Of a DNA stretch of 64,000 nucleotides, positions 48,063 through 60,436 are shown piece after piece (position 1 is the first letter of the stretch; each line of letters opens with the position of its first letter). The notes beneath the pieces were generated by a model, which ran no database searches, was not told the origin of the DNA, and was given only the letters and a program-made list of their open reading frames with translations. The stretch covers positions 179,143,432-179,207,431 of the forward strand of contig CM073591.1 of NCBI GenBank assembly GCA_037074705.1, in the 5' to 3' direction. The DNA is from Zhengitettix transpicula (taxonomy: Eukaryota > Arthropoda > Insecta > Orthoptera > Tetrigidae). Made by a program: the position numbers and the translations under genes.

Positions 48063-48424
48063 ATGGCGCTGCGACGTTCATTTCCTGGCAGATGTTAAAT
48101 GAAAAGTTTATCCTAATTCTATTCAGCAGTACATATAAATCATCTACCTCACTAAGATCTACACGTGGACGCTGATTACTATGAGAACCCAGGTAAGTCC
48201 ACACTTGTAACATTTGTCCGTAACTTCATCATAAACTGTAAATTATCTCGAATTGTCCATAATATTAGGTTAAAAATAGTTTCACATTGATATATAATAG
48301 TAGTATCTGTTTATATCATATTAACTGCGCACGTCAAATAGCTATAAATTACATTGGTTTACTGTGTAGAAGTAAAACTGTTTACATTATTACTTTTCTA
48401 ATTTTTCATTTTACAGCGTTGTCA

Positions 48425-51400
48425 CTTTAATATTTGCTAGTATTTCCCCAACCGTGAGGACTAAACTGTAATTATAATATAATTAATCTAAGCGACATCC
48501 ATAATCATGATTTAGGCTCGAATCTAGGTATTTTACGCTATTTTTATGAAATTCAGCTCCACTTAAGCGACCATTATTCTCTCATCAGAAGCCAATAGAG
48601 GTTGTAATTTAACACAGCATATATTAAAAAGTATTATGAGGGTCTTAGATTCTGCAAAATATTTATTCAACGGAAATAACGACAGGCTAGTATTTTTGAA
48701 TTTTTCTACCCCACCCACCTCCAACCAAACCTTTCGTTGTGCCTAATTTGTAAAAATAAACTTGGCGACATCCAATAACTTCGATTTGCTTTGAATATCG
48801 GTTATTTTTGCGTTATTTTCTTAAAACACCCCTCCATCCCCAGGACTAAGCGTCCTGCCTTCTCATGCCGAAAGGTGTTGACATTATACACAAACATCAT
48901 TGGTAGAGATACTGTCAATTATGACAAATATTTATTCCACTCAAATATCAACCGTTTAACATGTTTGAAAATTTACACCCCCGCCAAACTCTCGTTGGGG
49001 CAGTTAAACGGTAAGTCTAATGTCATAAATAAATTAATTGACAACCATAACTCTGGTTACGACTCCAATCTCGATTATTTTTGGGTAATTTTTATTTTCT
49101 TCCACTCAACACCTTCCCTTAAGGGGACCTCTCCTCCCAATGCTGTAATAAGTTGAAATAACACGCGAATAACATGTAGAGAAATTTTATGAATCTCATA
49201 GTATATTTATTCATAATATATTTATTCGAAGCAAAATTCAGCCAGTTAACTTATTTTAAAACTACTTCCCTCCAACCACATCTATTCAAACCCTCCTACC
49301 CCAGCCCACCCCCGCACGTTACCCAGATTGTCATGAATGAACTCAGCGACATCCATTATCTTTTATTTGACTAGAATCTCGGTTGTTTACTCGTTATTTT
49401 ATTGTAAACCCTACCCATAAGCATGCTTTGCCCTCATAACGCAAAGGGTTAACATTTTACACACACAACATCGGTAGAAGTACTATACACCTAATTAACC
49501 CTGAAAAATATTTATTCCATGCAAATATCGACCTTTTAACATGTTCGAAAAATTTCAGCTCCGTCGACGTTTGGGTTTTAATAGACAATAGAATGTCATT
49601 ATTAATCTCAGCGACATCCTTAACTCTGGATTTGACTCTAAGTTCGGTTGCTTTCGCGTTATTTTCTTGTAATGCCCGTCCACACTCACCCTAAAGACGC
49701 TTCTTTCCCATGCTGTAAGGGGTTTCAATTATACTCTGATAAAATCTGTAAAAACACTATTAATATCTTTGACCACTAAAAATATTTATTTCACTCAAAT
49801 ATCGGTTGTCTTAAAATGTTAGAATATTTCAACTCCTACCCTGATCGTGCACCCCTCTCACACTGAAATGGGGTGAAATTTTACATCGATAGAAATACTA
49901 TCAACGTCAATGGCCCTGTCATTTATTTATTCCTCGATAATATCGACGAAATAACATGTTTGAAAAATTCCACTTAGTCCATTCCCAGCCCTGCGGATTA
50001 AACGTCCAATTAAATGTCATAATCAAAATCAGTAACATCTATAACCCTAGATTCGACTCCAATCTCGATTGCTTTTCCGTTATTTTTATGTAATGATATT
50101 GCACTGTAACCCCTAAGGAGACTTCCCAAAAAGGGGTTGAAATTAAACACGGAAAACATATAGAGAATTTTTATTAATTTCATTGATTCCGAAATATATT
50201 AATGCGAAGCAAAAAACTGTTAGTCAACAATTTTTTTATATTTCGAACCCTCGCCCACCACCGCCCAACTCCTCCCACCCCTTCCGAAATTGAGTAGATT
50301 GTCATAAATACACGCACCGACATCCATTTCCTTAGATTAGACACGAATCTCGGTTGTTTTAGGTTATTTTCTTGTAAGTTCCCTCCACCTCCATCCCCAA
50401 CCATGCTGCCCCCTCGTGTCGCAAGAAGGGTTTAAACTTTACACACATAACAAGGGTTGAAATTCTGAAAATCTAATTAACCCTGAAAAAGGTTAATTCA
50501 TCTCTAATATGAGTCGGGATTTCTTGTCTCAATAAATCCACCGCCGTCCACCTTCCTCCCTCGGAGTTATATGTGCAATTAAATATCATAATTAAACTCA
50601 GCGACAATCATAATCTTGTATTTGACTCTAATCTCGGTTTTATTCGCGTTATTTATTTGTAACAACGGTCCACCCCCAACCCCTGCGGTGAGCTCCCTCC
50701 CAATCCCGAAAGGGGTTTAATTTGAACTCGGAGAACGTAACGTGAAATTTAATTAATCTCATTGTTCCAGAAATATATTTATTCGGAGCTTTTCTTATTT
50801 CAAAATATCTACTTCCACTCATAATGCTAGAGGTTGAAATTTTAAAAACATAAAATGGGTAGACATACTAAAAATATAAGTAACCCTGAAAAATATTCAT
50901 TCCTCGCATATATGACAGTATAACATGGTTGGAAATTTCCATTCCCGGTCCCTCTGGGGTTACAGTGCCAATTAAATATAATTTAAGTCTGCGACATCCA
51001 GAACCTTTGATTTGCCTACAATCTCGGTTGTATTCGTGCTATTTTATCGTATCTTTTTATAACATCGCCCTTAAGGGTGCTCTACTCCTAAGCCCGTAAG
51101 GGTATTGAAATTATACTCAATAGAATATGTAGAGAAATTTTAAGAATCTCATTGATCCAGAAAAATATTTAGTCGTAGAAAAATTCGGTAGATTAACATG
51201 TTTAACAATTTCCAACCCCGACCACCACCGTCCCTGGGATGTTAATTGCTAGTTGAATGTCGTAATTTAACTCAGCGTTATCCATAACTTTTGGTTTTAC
51301 TCCAGTCTCGGGTGTATTCGAGTTATTTATTGTAACGCCCCTCCACCCCAACACGAAGGGTGGTACTTTACCCTGTTGTAAAACGTTGAAATCACATACA

Positions 51401-52160
51401 TTGGTACAAACACTATTAATTACTTTTACCCTGAAAATATTTATCCGACTCAATAATTAGCCGTGTTAGGATGTATGAAAATTTCCACCCCTAACCACCC
51501 CCGCTTGGGGGACTTAAACGTAACTTTAAATATCATAATTAAACTCACTGACAACCATAACCCTGGATTTGAGTCCAACCTCGATTGTGTATGCGTTATG
51601 TTAATATAAATACAACTCCACCCCCTCCCTTAAGGGTGATCCACTCCAAATCCCGAAAGAGGTTAATATTATATACCTGGAACAAATAGAGAAATTTTAA
51701 GAATCCCAGTGAAACAGAAAATATTTATAAGCTGTTTAAAATGTTTGAAAATTACAACCCCGGTTCACCCCCATTTGGGGGTGTTAAACTGTAAGTTTAA
51801 TGTCATAATTAAACACAGTGACAAATATAACCTTGGATTCGACTCCAAATTCAAATGTATTTGCGTATTTTTTCATGTAATGCCACTCCAACCCCAACCT
51901 TTAAGGGTGCATTATTCCCACGCTTGAAAGAGGTTGAAATTATACACAGAGAACATGTAGTGAAATTTGATGAATTCTATTGATCCCGGATTTTATTGAT
52001 TAGACGCAAAAGTCGGCTGGTTAGCATGTTTGAAATTTTCTTTCCTTGCCCAGACCCTCTCACCCCCGCCAACCCCCATCCACCCACACGCGTTGCCCGT
52101 AAGGTCTTCCGCTACCCATGCCAAAAGGAATTACCAAGTGGTAGAAATCGAAACCCATAG
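48425..52160. repeat. satellite block 5
   Basis: Aligns with block 4 over its whole length at an offset of about 9.13 kb, monomer for monomer, with scattered substitutions and small indels. It is part of the tandem duplication of the Q-satellite-core unit. Confidence 0.88.
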
Positions 52161-52379
52161 AATAAAGTATCAATTCTGCGCATATTACTATAATTAATAT
52201 TGGAGTAGGAAGGATTGATAAATTTAAATTTACATCTCTAGTTTTATTGCAGTTGAAAGCTGATTTATCAGAAGAAGAAATTACAGAATAAATAAATGAT
52301 TATGTTTAAGGAATTTAAACTGTCATATTAATTACTGGGTATTTTTAATATTAGGATAGTTTAATAAGCTCATTAAAAT

Positions 52380-53620
52380 CCATTATTTAATATTCGAAGT
52401 TATAAATATAACAGTTCTGCTTCTACATGCGAAATCTTTTAAATTTCCTATTTACAATCCGACTTTTACATTCGTATGGAATATTTTCCTGAAGATGATG
52501 TTTCTACTCCACCGTGCATTTAGTAATATTCACATACAACTGTTGACGAAGATGCGTCTTGAACAAGAACACGGATCACCGCAACCAGGGAGTTTGAAAA
52601 GCTTCGAAATATTTGTCATGCCAACTGAATTCCGTAGATTTGGGGGACACTTCAAGATTAATATCACCTTCTTCAGTTCATCGTCTAAAAGAGATTTCAC
52701 GGACATATAAAACAAGAGACAATCCCGAGCTTCAAGAAAGAAGATATATTATTAAAATTTATTTTGTTTATAAGTGCTTTGTGAAAATGTAAACTCAGAT
52801 CACAACTAGTTAGAACAGATTTGTGACCGTGTGGAGCTTCATTCCGTAGAATTTAAATGAAAGGACCATTATAATTGCAGTAATATTGATATAAGTCTCT
52901 GGCAGATGTTACAAGTGTGGCCCTTTCAGGCGGTGTGCGGAGGAATTCTTCGAAAGCTTGATGATGTGAAGGAGGGCTGCTTACCTGTTGGGAGTTACTG
53001 AAGAGAATAATTCGAAGACCAGTGACATCTGTGATCCTGCAGGCTGGTGCTAAAAACGCAGCCGTAAATGAGGTACGTATTTAATTTAATACTATTTTAT
53101 GACTACTATTATTATTCATATTATATTAATAAATATATGATGAATTTCTATTGTAAGTGTTTTCACAGCTACATTACAATTCAAGAAAATTCATTAAATA
53201 TTTGATTTTAATATGTTGTAGAATGTTTCAGTTTAAACTTCCATATGCAACCATATTATTTAATTATTTAAACTATTACAGCACAACTATTTATTCATAT
53301 TGTTTCTTTACAGTCATCGCTCTGCACAATTCTTCACATGACGTTCACAAATCGAAATTTTTGAAGATCCTGAAGATTAATTCAAGAACCTATATTGATA
53401 CCAAGCTCAGCTTCGATTTGCTCCATGCTACACCAGAACGTCTATATTAGTGTCATAATCCACGCTACTAAATGAGGTACGTCCACACTTGTAACGTATG
53501 TCCGTAACTTCGTACTGGATTAGTATTACTCGGCGTCTGAGCAATTGACCATTAGGAGATGTATCAATTACATTCACTACGCACTTCATCAGCTGCAGCA
53601 TTAGTGTTATTCTGATAGGC
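52380..53620 (+). repeat. core module, copy 6
   Basis: The short open frame 52495-52710 matches copy 5. Module 1 (52930-53072) has the 19-bp insertion and the 2-bp loss seen in copy 4 and is closed. Module 2 (53314-53476) has acceptor tttctttacag and donor aatgag/gtacgtcc, with the frame open to TPERLY (53157-53450). Unlike copy 4 it is followed by an S block and not by a Q block. Confidence 0.75.
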
Positions 53621-55480
53621 AGGTTATAATCGAGAAGAAATGAGCCACAAGTTTCATTTCGACAAAACCACATCGTCATGTTAAAGTACGCGTTCAAGAT
53701 ACGGTGACTTGCTGTAAAAGGTTAAATCATTGTTGATAATCAGAAGCAATATACTTATTTAATGAAAAAATATTAATTTACAGGGGGCGCTGCGACGTAC
53801 AATTCATCTCGGCTGTTAGATGAAAAATTTACCCTAATTCTATTCAGCAGTTACGATGATAATTACACAGATCATCAGTACATATAAATCATCTACATCG
53901 CTAAGATCTACACGTGAACGCTGATAACTAAGAGAAACCAGGTATGTCCACACTTGTAACATTTGTCCGTAACTTCATCATAGACTGTAAATTATCTCGA
54001 ATTTTCCTTAATATTAGGGTAAAAATAGTTTCACATTGACATATATTAATAGTCTCTGTTTATATTATATTCACTCCGCACTTCATGTAGCTATAAATTT
54101 CATTGATTTACTGTGTAGAAGTAGAACTGTTTACATTAATCTAGGAAATATTTACCATTATAATTTCTCATATTACAGCTCTGGCAGTTTAATATTTATC
54201 AACATTTCTCTAAGAATTAGAGCTATTTACTTTATTAAGCCCACGTTATATATATAGGTGATAAATGTTGAAATACGAAGAAAGTAAAATGAGTAATGAT
54301 AAAACAAATGTCATTTTTGAGCAATTTGCTACTATTACCTGATTTAGGAATAAAAAAATGAATAAAACTATTTATTGTGTAAATCAGACAACGTTTCTCA
54401 TCCGTGTATTTTACAGAATAAATTCTCAGACTAAATATCTAAATAATAGTAATAGATCTCAACAGTAAGAATTTCAGGGTGATAATAAACTAAAAGACAG
54501 TGGATGAAGAATCAGTAATTAAATATATCAGTAATTGGAAAACGAGGTTGAATTCATACAATTTTAATTTACTTCTTTGGAATTGAAACAGGAAAATATC
54601 AGGGTTACCTGAAATACAAACATACGTTATGATGAATGTTTACTTTTATTGTTTACGCAAGATTATTTCCGTATTTCTGATTTTCGCAAGATTAGTTTCG
54701 TGTTTCCTTAACATTAATGGCATTCATAAGATATAGTTACATTTTATTAGATTTCAAGTTACTATTTGATTTGCTATGTTTCTGAGAGAGTGTAAGGAGA
54801 ATTTATGACATCTCGTTTATGTAATATTGACTATGAACATTTGCATTTCTAGGATTTAGTCCCGAAAACTCATAAGTTTCTGTTACTTAAATTTTTATTT
54901 TTTCTCTGTACTTATATTTCCAGAGTAAAGCCAAATTATCAGAAAATGTAATATCAATATTTTAATATGATTTTATTCCTATGTTGATATAGTGACGAAG
55001 AAATATACATGATATTCAGGAAAGATTTATCTTGTACTTCAGGGTAGAATCGACATGAAACTAATTATTATATAAGGAAACAGAGTGAAATTATTCCTGT
55101 TCATAGTATATATACCCGAAGAGACTATATTATATATCTGATTAATATATTACAAAAAAATTTCAGTGTATTTGTGTTATTACATGCAAAAATATACGCA
55201 ATATATGGCAACTATAGGAAGAACAAATGGGAAACTGGTTAAAATCGAAACTCATAAAATAAAGAATCAATTCTGCGCATACTACTTTAATGAATATTGG
55301 AGTCCGAGGATTGAGAGATTAAAAATTACATCTCTTATTGCATTTATTGCATTTGAAGTGCCGAATTTTAAAGAAAAAACAACGGACAAACTCATAGATG
55401 TCATATTAAGTATTGAGTATTCTTAATATTCGGATAATTTAATAAGTTCATTAAAAACCCTATTTCATATTCGAAGTTTT
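53621..55480. repeat. S block, copy 3 (diverged)
   Basis: It begins with sequence shared with 31560-31670. Module 'a' is at 53784-53941 (158 bases; acceptor tttacag, donor ccag/gtatgtcc), with the frame open for about 35 codons. The second half (54727 onward) is shared with 16475-16980. A plus frame at 55166-55426 (86 codons) has no recognisable features. Nothing else seen. Confidence 0.65.
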
Positions 55481-55848
55481 ATATATAACAGTTCTGCTTC
55501 TACATACAAAATCTTTTACAATTATTATTTACAATGAAACGTTTACGTACATATGGAATATTGACCGGAAGATTTTGTCGTTCCTATTTCACCATATATT
55601 TGGTAATTATTCACATACAACAGTTGACGAAGATGCGTCTTGAATCCACGAACGTGACACACAAGAACACGGATCACCGTTTCGAAATATTCGTCATGTC
55701 AACTGAATTCCGTAGATTTTGGGACACTTCAAGATTAATGTCGCCTTCTTCAGTTCATCGTCTAAAAGAGATTTCACGGACATATAAAACGAGAGACAAT
55801 CCCGAGCTTCAAGAAAGAAGATATATTATTAAAATTTATTTTGTTTAT
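55481..55848 (+). repeat. core module, copy 7, left part
   Basis: Start of the seventh core, cut by N2. The short open frame from 55534 has a one-base loss in the 'ttttggggac' stretch that shifts the frame after FVMSTEFRRFW. It ends with the N2 target duplication ATTTTGTTTAT (55838-55848). Confidence 0.75.
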
Positions 55849-56099
55849 TAGTTTTTTTTTATTTAATAAACAGAAAATTTTTTAATCCTAAGATTTTACT
55901 ATTAAGATATAATTTTGAAGACATTAACATGTTACAATTATCTTGAAGAAATGTCCTTGCTTCTTGAGTGAGTAGTTGAGGAAGTTATGAATTATTTATT
56001 TATCTATAAATATATATATACAAACACACACACTCATACATATATACACATACATACACATATACATATTATACACATACATAGTCATACATGCGTGTG
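55849..56099 (-). other. N2 3' untranslated region with simple repeats
   Basis: Follows the ORF2 stop on the minus strand. It contains a mixed TA/CA simple-sequence patch at about 56003-56095 and ends in an A-rich tail (T-run 55851-55860 on the plus strand). Confidence 0.8.
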
Positions 56100-58802
56100 T
56101 TAATTTGCTCTGGTTGCCAGGTCAATTTGTCTTTTTCTTTTTAACTTTCTGAGAGGTTTAGGTGGAGGAGGATGGGATTCTGTATTTGAGATAATGGAAT
56201 TGAAGTGGTGGAGATTTCTATGACGTTGGATTAGGGCGGTCTGAATTATAGTTTTTTGGGTTGAGGGAATATTAAGGTCATTGTGGATTCTAGAGTTAGT
56301 AACGTACCAGGGACAGTTAGTTATAAAGCGGAGAATTTTATTTTGCGATATTTGAATTTTATTTATGTGGGTGGTAGCGGCCGAACCCCAAATATGGCAG
56401 GCATAAAACCAGAGGAGATATATGAGGGATGTGTAAAGGAGTTTTTTTGTTGTGACGGATAGAGGAGATTTCGGGTTCAGTAATATTTTTAGCTTGTGGA
56501 ATCTGTGGAGAATTATTTTTTTAAGATGGGAAGTGTGAAGGGACCATGTTAGTTTGGAGTCTAGGGTTAAGCCGAGGTATTTATGGGAAGATTTAATAGG
56601 GATGGTGGAGTTGTTGATAGTGACTGATAGGTCGTAGCCTTTTCTTTTCAGGGAGAAGGGAACGGTTACAGATTTGGAAGGATTGATGACTATGCGCCAG
56701 TCGTTGGCCCAGATTGAAATAAGGTTTAAGGAAGTTTGAAGGTGGTTTGTTGCGGTTTGGAAGTCATGAGAGTGCGAAGTGATAGCGATATCGTCTGCGA
56801 ATATTGAGGTGGTAGTAGAGGGGATAATAGGAATGTCGTGGGTGTAGATGGAGTAGCGGAACGGACCAATTACACTTCCTTGTGGGACGCCTGAGAGTAT
56901 AGGATGTAGTGGAGAGAAATAATTGTCTATTTTAACTCTGTAGGATCGATTGGTGACGTAATTGGAGTGAAGGTTTAAGTAGTGATGGGAGAGGTGGGGT
57001 TTGATTTTAAACAGGAGTGAAGGGTAGTGAACTTTATCGAAGGCTTTTTCGGAATCTAGGAAAGTCGCTATACAAATCTTTATTTCTTCAAAAGAGTTGA
57101 TGATCGTTTCTGTCAGGGTGTTGATCAGTTGGGGACAGGAGTGATTGTTCCGAAAGCCAAATTGTTGGTTGGGTATAAGGTGGGAAAGTTGGTTTTTAAG
57201 TCTGGGCAGGAGGAGTTTTTTGAAGACTTTAGAAAGTATAGGGAGAAGGCTGATTGGTCTATAGTTGGTGGATTGGATTTTAGCTTGTCAGGTTTATTAA
57301 TCATTATTATTGTAGCTAATTTCCAGTCATTTGGAATTTTTGAGGTTATTAGTATTGCGTTATATATGTTTGTTAGTAGGACAAGGGCTCTTTTGGGAAG
57401 ATGTTTGAGGTGGTTTGAGTTGATTAGGTCGTTTCCGGGAGCTGTTTTTTTTTAACTTCGAAATTGTTTTCACTACTTCATTCAAGGTGAATAGGGGTGG
57501 AGGATTTAGCTCTTTTTTGGCGGTTGACAGTGAGTTGTGAATAAGACTGTCAAGTGTAGGATTGGAAGACGGAAAAGGTTTAAACTGAGTAGAAAGAAGT
57601 TTACCAAAAAGGTTGGCTTTTTGCTGCGGAGAGGAAAACCAAATGGAGTTGTGAAGTAATGGCGGAATACAGGATTTTTCTTTGAGAATGTATTTGGCTT
57701 TTTTCCAGAGGGAGCAGTCTGAGGTGTTGAGTTGGGACATTTTTTGGATATATAAATGATTATTGATATCTTTGAGTTTATTTTTTATTTTTTTGGAAAT
57801 TAGGTTGAGGGTTGTTTTATAACAGGGGTATTTTGTTTCTATCCATCTATTTCGGATGAATTTTTTGAAGGAGAGGAGGGAATTCAGTTCAATATTATTG
57901 GTTTGGGAATAGGGTGGCTTTGGGGGAAGGGTTAAGGATGATTCCTTTATAGCCGATCTAATTATGGAGGTTAAAATAGAAACAGCAGCGTTGATTTCTG
58001 TTTCGCTTTTTAGTAAATTAGGGATTTGAAGTCTGTTGTGGATTAAGTCTTTATAAAAGTTCCAATTAATTCTGTTGTTTATGGTATGGGGAAAGAATAG
58101 TGAATTATATTTTATGGATAAGGATGCTATGACAGGAAGGTGATCAGAGGATAGCTCGTTTAAGGCGTAAATATTCGAGAGGAGATGTCTAGACTTCTTA
58201 CAGATGAAGAAGTCCAGTACATCTGGGGAGGCGTTATTAGTCGGATAATAGGTGGGTTCATTAGTAAAGAAGAGAGTTAATTGTTTGCTAGTGATGTAGT
58301 TATTAAGGATAATACCTCTTGGTGAGGAAATCCTAGAACCAAACATCACGTGTTTAGAATTGAAGTCGCCTCCAATTATGAAAGGAGAGGGAAGAGGACT
58401 GAAACAGTGGCTATATTGGTTGTAATCTATTTTATAATTAGGAGAGGAATAGTAGGCAACTAGAGTAATTTTTTTGTTGTTTGGAAGTTGGACAGTTATT
58501 GCACTGAGTTGTTGTTCGATGGAAGAGTTAGTTGGGATGGGATAATGAGGAATAGTCTTTTTGATTAGGATAGCAGATCCTCCTTTTCGAGTATTAGAGG
58601 GATGGTCAGATCTGTAGGTAATATAATTAGGAAGAAAGAAATTGAGTGAAGGAGTCATTTTTGTTTCGGAGATTAAGAGAATGTCAATATTATACTGTAT
58701 AACGAAATAAGACAGTTCGTGGAATTTATTGTTTAGGCTGCAGGCGTTCCAGGTACAAATATTTAGTGGGGGAGAATGGGGGGCAGTGTTCGGAGAGGGC
58801 AT
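56100..58802 (-). pseudogene. N2 ORF2: endonuclease-reverse transcriptase, two frameshifts
   Basis: ORF2 would nick target DNA and copy the element RNA. The start ATG at 58800-58802 overlaps the ORF1 stop as TAATG. The EEP endonuclease (residues 1-230) keeps its catalytic residues: CTWNAC (Asn about 19), ISETKM (Glu about 46), IIGGDFNSKH (Asp about 146), SSDHLPV (Asp-His about 220). In the RT, FLDSEKAFDKV, GVPQGSVIGP and FADDIAI (Ala-Asp-Asp codons 56790-56798) are intact, then KYLGLTLDSKLTW and the C-terminus to TAA at 56100-56102. Damage: one extra A in a nine-A run (57451-57459), then a one-base loss near 57265 before YRPISLLP. The two cancel, so only about 190 bases are out of frame, and a stop lies between them. 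Total length about 900 codons is normal for Jockey ORF2. Confidence 0.9.
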
Positions 58803-60271
58803 TATTTGGAGTTGAGAAGTTTGGGGAGGATAGTAGCCAGGATATTGAGAAGCGGAGTGATGGCTGAGATTAGGCTGTCGATTTTTGTGCAAATGATGTT
58901 GAGGATATTGAATTCGTTGCTAGGTGGATGGCAAGCAGTGTTTTCTTGGTTTGGTGAGGAGGAAGTGGGGTATTTATTTCTTAGTACGTCAGAGTACAGT
59001 TGTTGGGGAGGGGTGTGAGAGGGGGGAGTGCCGGAAGGAGTTGGAGTAGGATTGTCTTTGCTGATGTTTTTATTTGTGAGGATAAGGGGTGGAATGTTTG
59101 TGCGGAATTTCTGGTTCAGATTAGTTTGTAAGTTTTTGTAATATGAACAACCTCTGTAATTGGCTGGATGTGGACCTTGGCAGTTGGGACAAGAGGGTGG
59201 GGTCGAGTTGGGAAGAGGGCATGTGGTAGAAGAATGGGTTTCTTGGCATCGGATGCATTTGGGGGGATGATTGCAATAATTGCGAGTATGACCGAAGTCT
59301 TGACAGTTATGACACTGAACTATATATCTTTTAGGCTTGGGGGGTTCGACCTGGATTTTTGAGAAGTATAGAGATTTTACGTTATATATAGTTGGGTTGA
59401 TTGGGTTAGGGGAAAGGTCTACAAAAAATAGAGGAAGATTGGCTTTAGTAACTGGATGGATTACTGGGGTTATTGACACTGGACTGTAACCTAGGGCAAT
59501 GAGTTCATCTTTAATACTATTTCTATCTGATGAGTGGTGAAGTCCTCTTACTACTACTCTAAAGTTTTTTTCACTTTTTATTTGATAGGTATGAAACGTA
59601 GCTTTTTTTTCGATTAGGTATTTAGAGGTAGATCTAAAATCTTCAGGTGTTTGCAGATTAAGTTTAATTTTTTTTTCCTCTGCATGGTAGGAGAATGGGG
59701 AGGAGCATATTGGTTTTAAGTTCTTTATGAGTAGGTTTATATCGTTTGTGTTGGTGATGAATATAGGAGGAAGTTTAACTTTTGGAATTTGGTGAGTTGG
59801 AATGGGAGGTTCTTGATCTTCAGTTTCCATGTCCTGTAGTAGAACGAATCTATTAGGTGAGGAAAATGGGGAAAGGGATTCACCATAGTCACTGTTGTTG
59901 CTTATGGTGGTAGAATGATTTGCTGCACCGTTTATTTTTCCACCCTTATGTGCAGAGATACTTGTTTGGGGAGGAAATGGAGCTTGGGATGTTGTATGTG
60001 CACTTTTTTCACTATTGTTAATATTAGTGGCTGGAGGAAACATTTTGCGACGTTTGTGAATGGAGGATTGTAGAACGGGTGAAGCGGGTATGTCTTGGTC
60101 ACTGTGTGTCGTTGGAGATGAAGTTGTGGTAGGATCACTGTTGATTTCACACGGTTGAGCACATGATTGTAGTTTAACACTTATCACTTTTGGAGTTGGT
60201 TGATCTTGAGAGTAGAAGGTCTCGAAGTTTTCACTGTTGTGTGGGGGTGGATCCGGGTCCTCCTCCCTCAT
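58802..60271 (-). CDS. N2 ORF1: Jockey-type Gag-like protein
   Basis: An intact frame of 489 residues from the Met of MREEDPDPPP at 60271. The frame is also open upstream to 60481, but that part runs through the leader and into flanking DNA, so I use the later Met. The first half is Ser/Thr/Pro-rich. Residues about 230-305 (IKSEKNFRVVVRGLHHSSDR) form the domain that precedes the knuckles in Jockey ORF1. Three Cys/His knuckles follow: CHNCQDFGHTRNYC (320-333, CX2CX4HX4C), CIRCQETHSSTTC (339-351) and CPNCQGPHPANYRGC (361-375). The known role is binding element RNA. The stop TAA shares its last A with the ORF2 ATG, consistent with coupled translation. It is the only retroelement gene in the window with no visible defect besides the short LTR-element gag. 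Confidence 0.9.
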   Translation of the reverse strand: MREEDPDPPPHNSENFETFYSQDQPTPKVISVKLQSCAQPCEINSDPTTTSSPTTHSDQDIPASPVLQSSIHKRRKMFPPATNINNSEKSAHTTSQAPFPPQTSISAHKGGKINGAANHSTTISNNSDYGESLSPFSSPNRFVLLQDMETEDQEPPIPTHQIPKVKLPPIFITNTNDINLLIKNLKPICSSPFSYHAEEKKIKLNLQTPEDFRSTSKYLIEKKATFHTYQIKSEKNFRVVVRGLHHSSDRNSIKDELIALGYSPVSITPVIHPVTKANLPLFFVDLSPNPINPTIYNVKSLYFSKIQVEPPKPKRYIVQCHNCQDFGHTRNYCNHPPKCIRCQETHSSTTCPLPNSTPPSCPNCQGPHPANYRGCSYYKNLQTNLNQKFRTNIPPLILTNKNISKDNPTPTPSGTPPSHTPPQQLYSDVLRNKYPTSSSPNQENTACHPPSNEFNILNIICTKIDSLISAITPLLNILATILPKLLNSK

Positions 60272-60436
60272 GTAGCTGGTGGTGAGAAGTGATGATGTTG
60301 ATTCTCGATGGATTTGATGATTTATTCGAATTTTATCTACGAGTTGCCGGTTTTGAACTCTTTCTGCGACTCGTAGACGATCGGAGCGTAACGTTTGTTT
60401 ACTTCCGTCCGCATACAACTGCGGGTCGTGAGCGAA
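60272..60436 (-). promoter_or_regulatory. N2 5' leader (probable internal promoter region)
   Basis: About 165 bases before ORF1. Jockey-type elements carry an internal promoter here (family knowledge). I see a GC-richer stretch (60360-60435) but no motif I would defend. Confidence 0.45.

Larger units (their letters stand above)
55849..60436 (-). mobile_element. N2: near full-length Jockey-clade non-LTR retrotransposon
   Basis: A 4,588-bp minus-strand element flanked by an 11-bp target duplication, ATTTTGTTTAT, at 55838-55848 and 60437-60447. The uninterrupted sequence is present in cores 2, 5 and 6 (for example near 17325-17345). It has a 5' leader, ORF1, ORF2 and a 3' untranslated region ending in an A-rich tail. 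ORF1 is open; ORF2 has two single-base frame changes. It is related to N1 in both ORFs but clearly a different family. It is probably the youngest or second youngest insertion in the window. Confidence 0.93.

Noticed and set aside
57129..57455. Plus-strand frames opposite N2 and N1 (for example 699-947, 12868-13182, 57129-57455, 63035-63385).
   Set aside because: They are shadows of the minus-strand ORF2 coding sequence, produced by its base composition.
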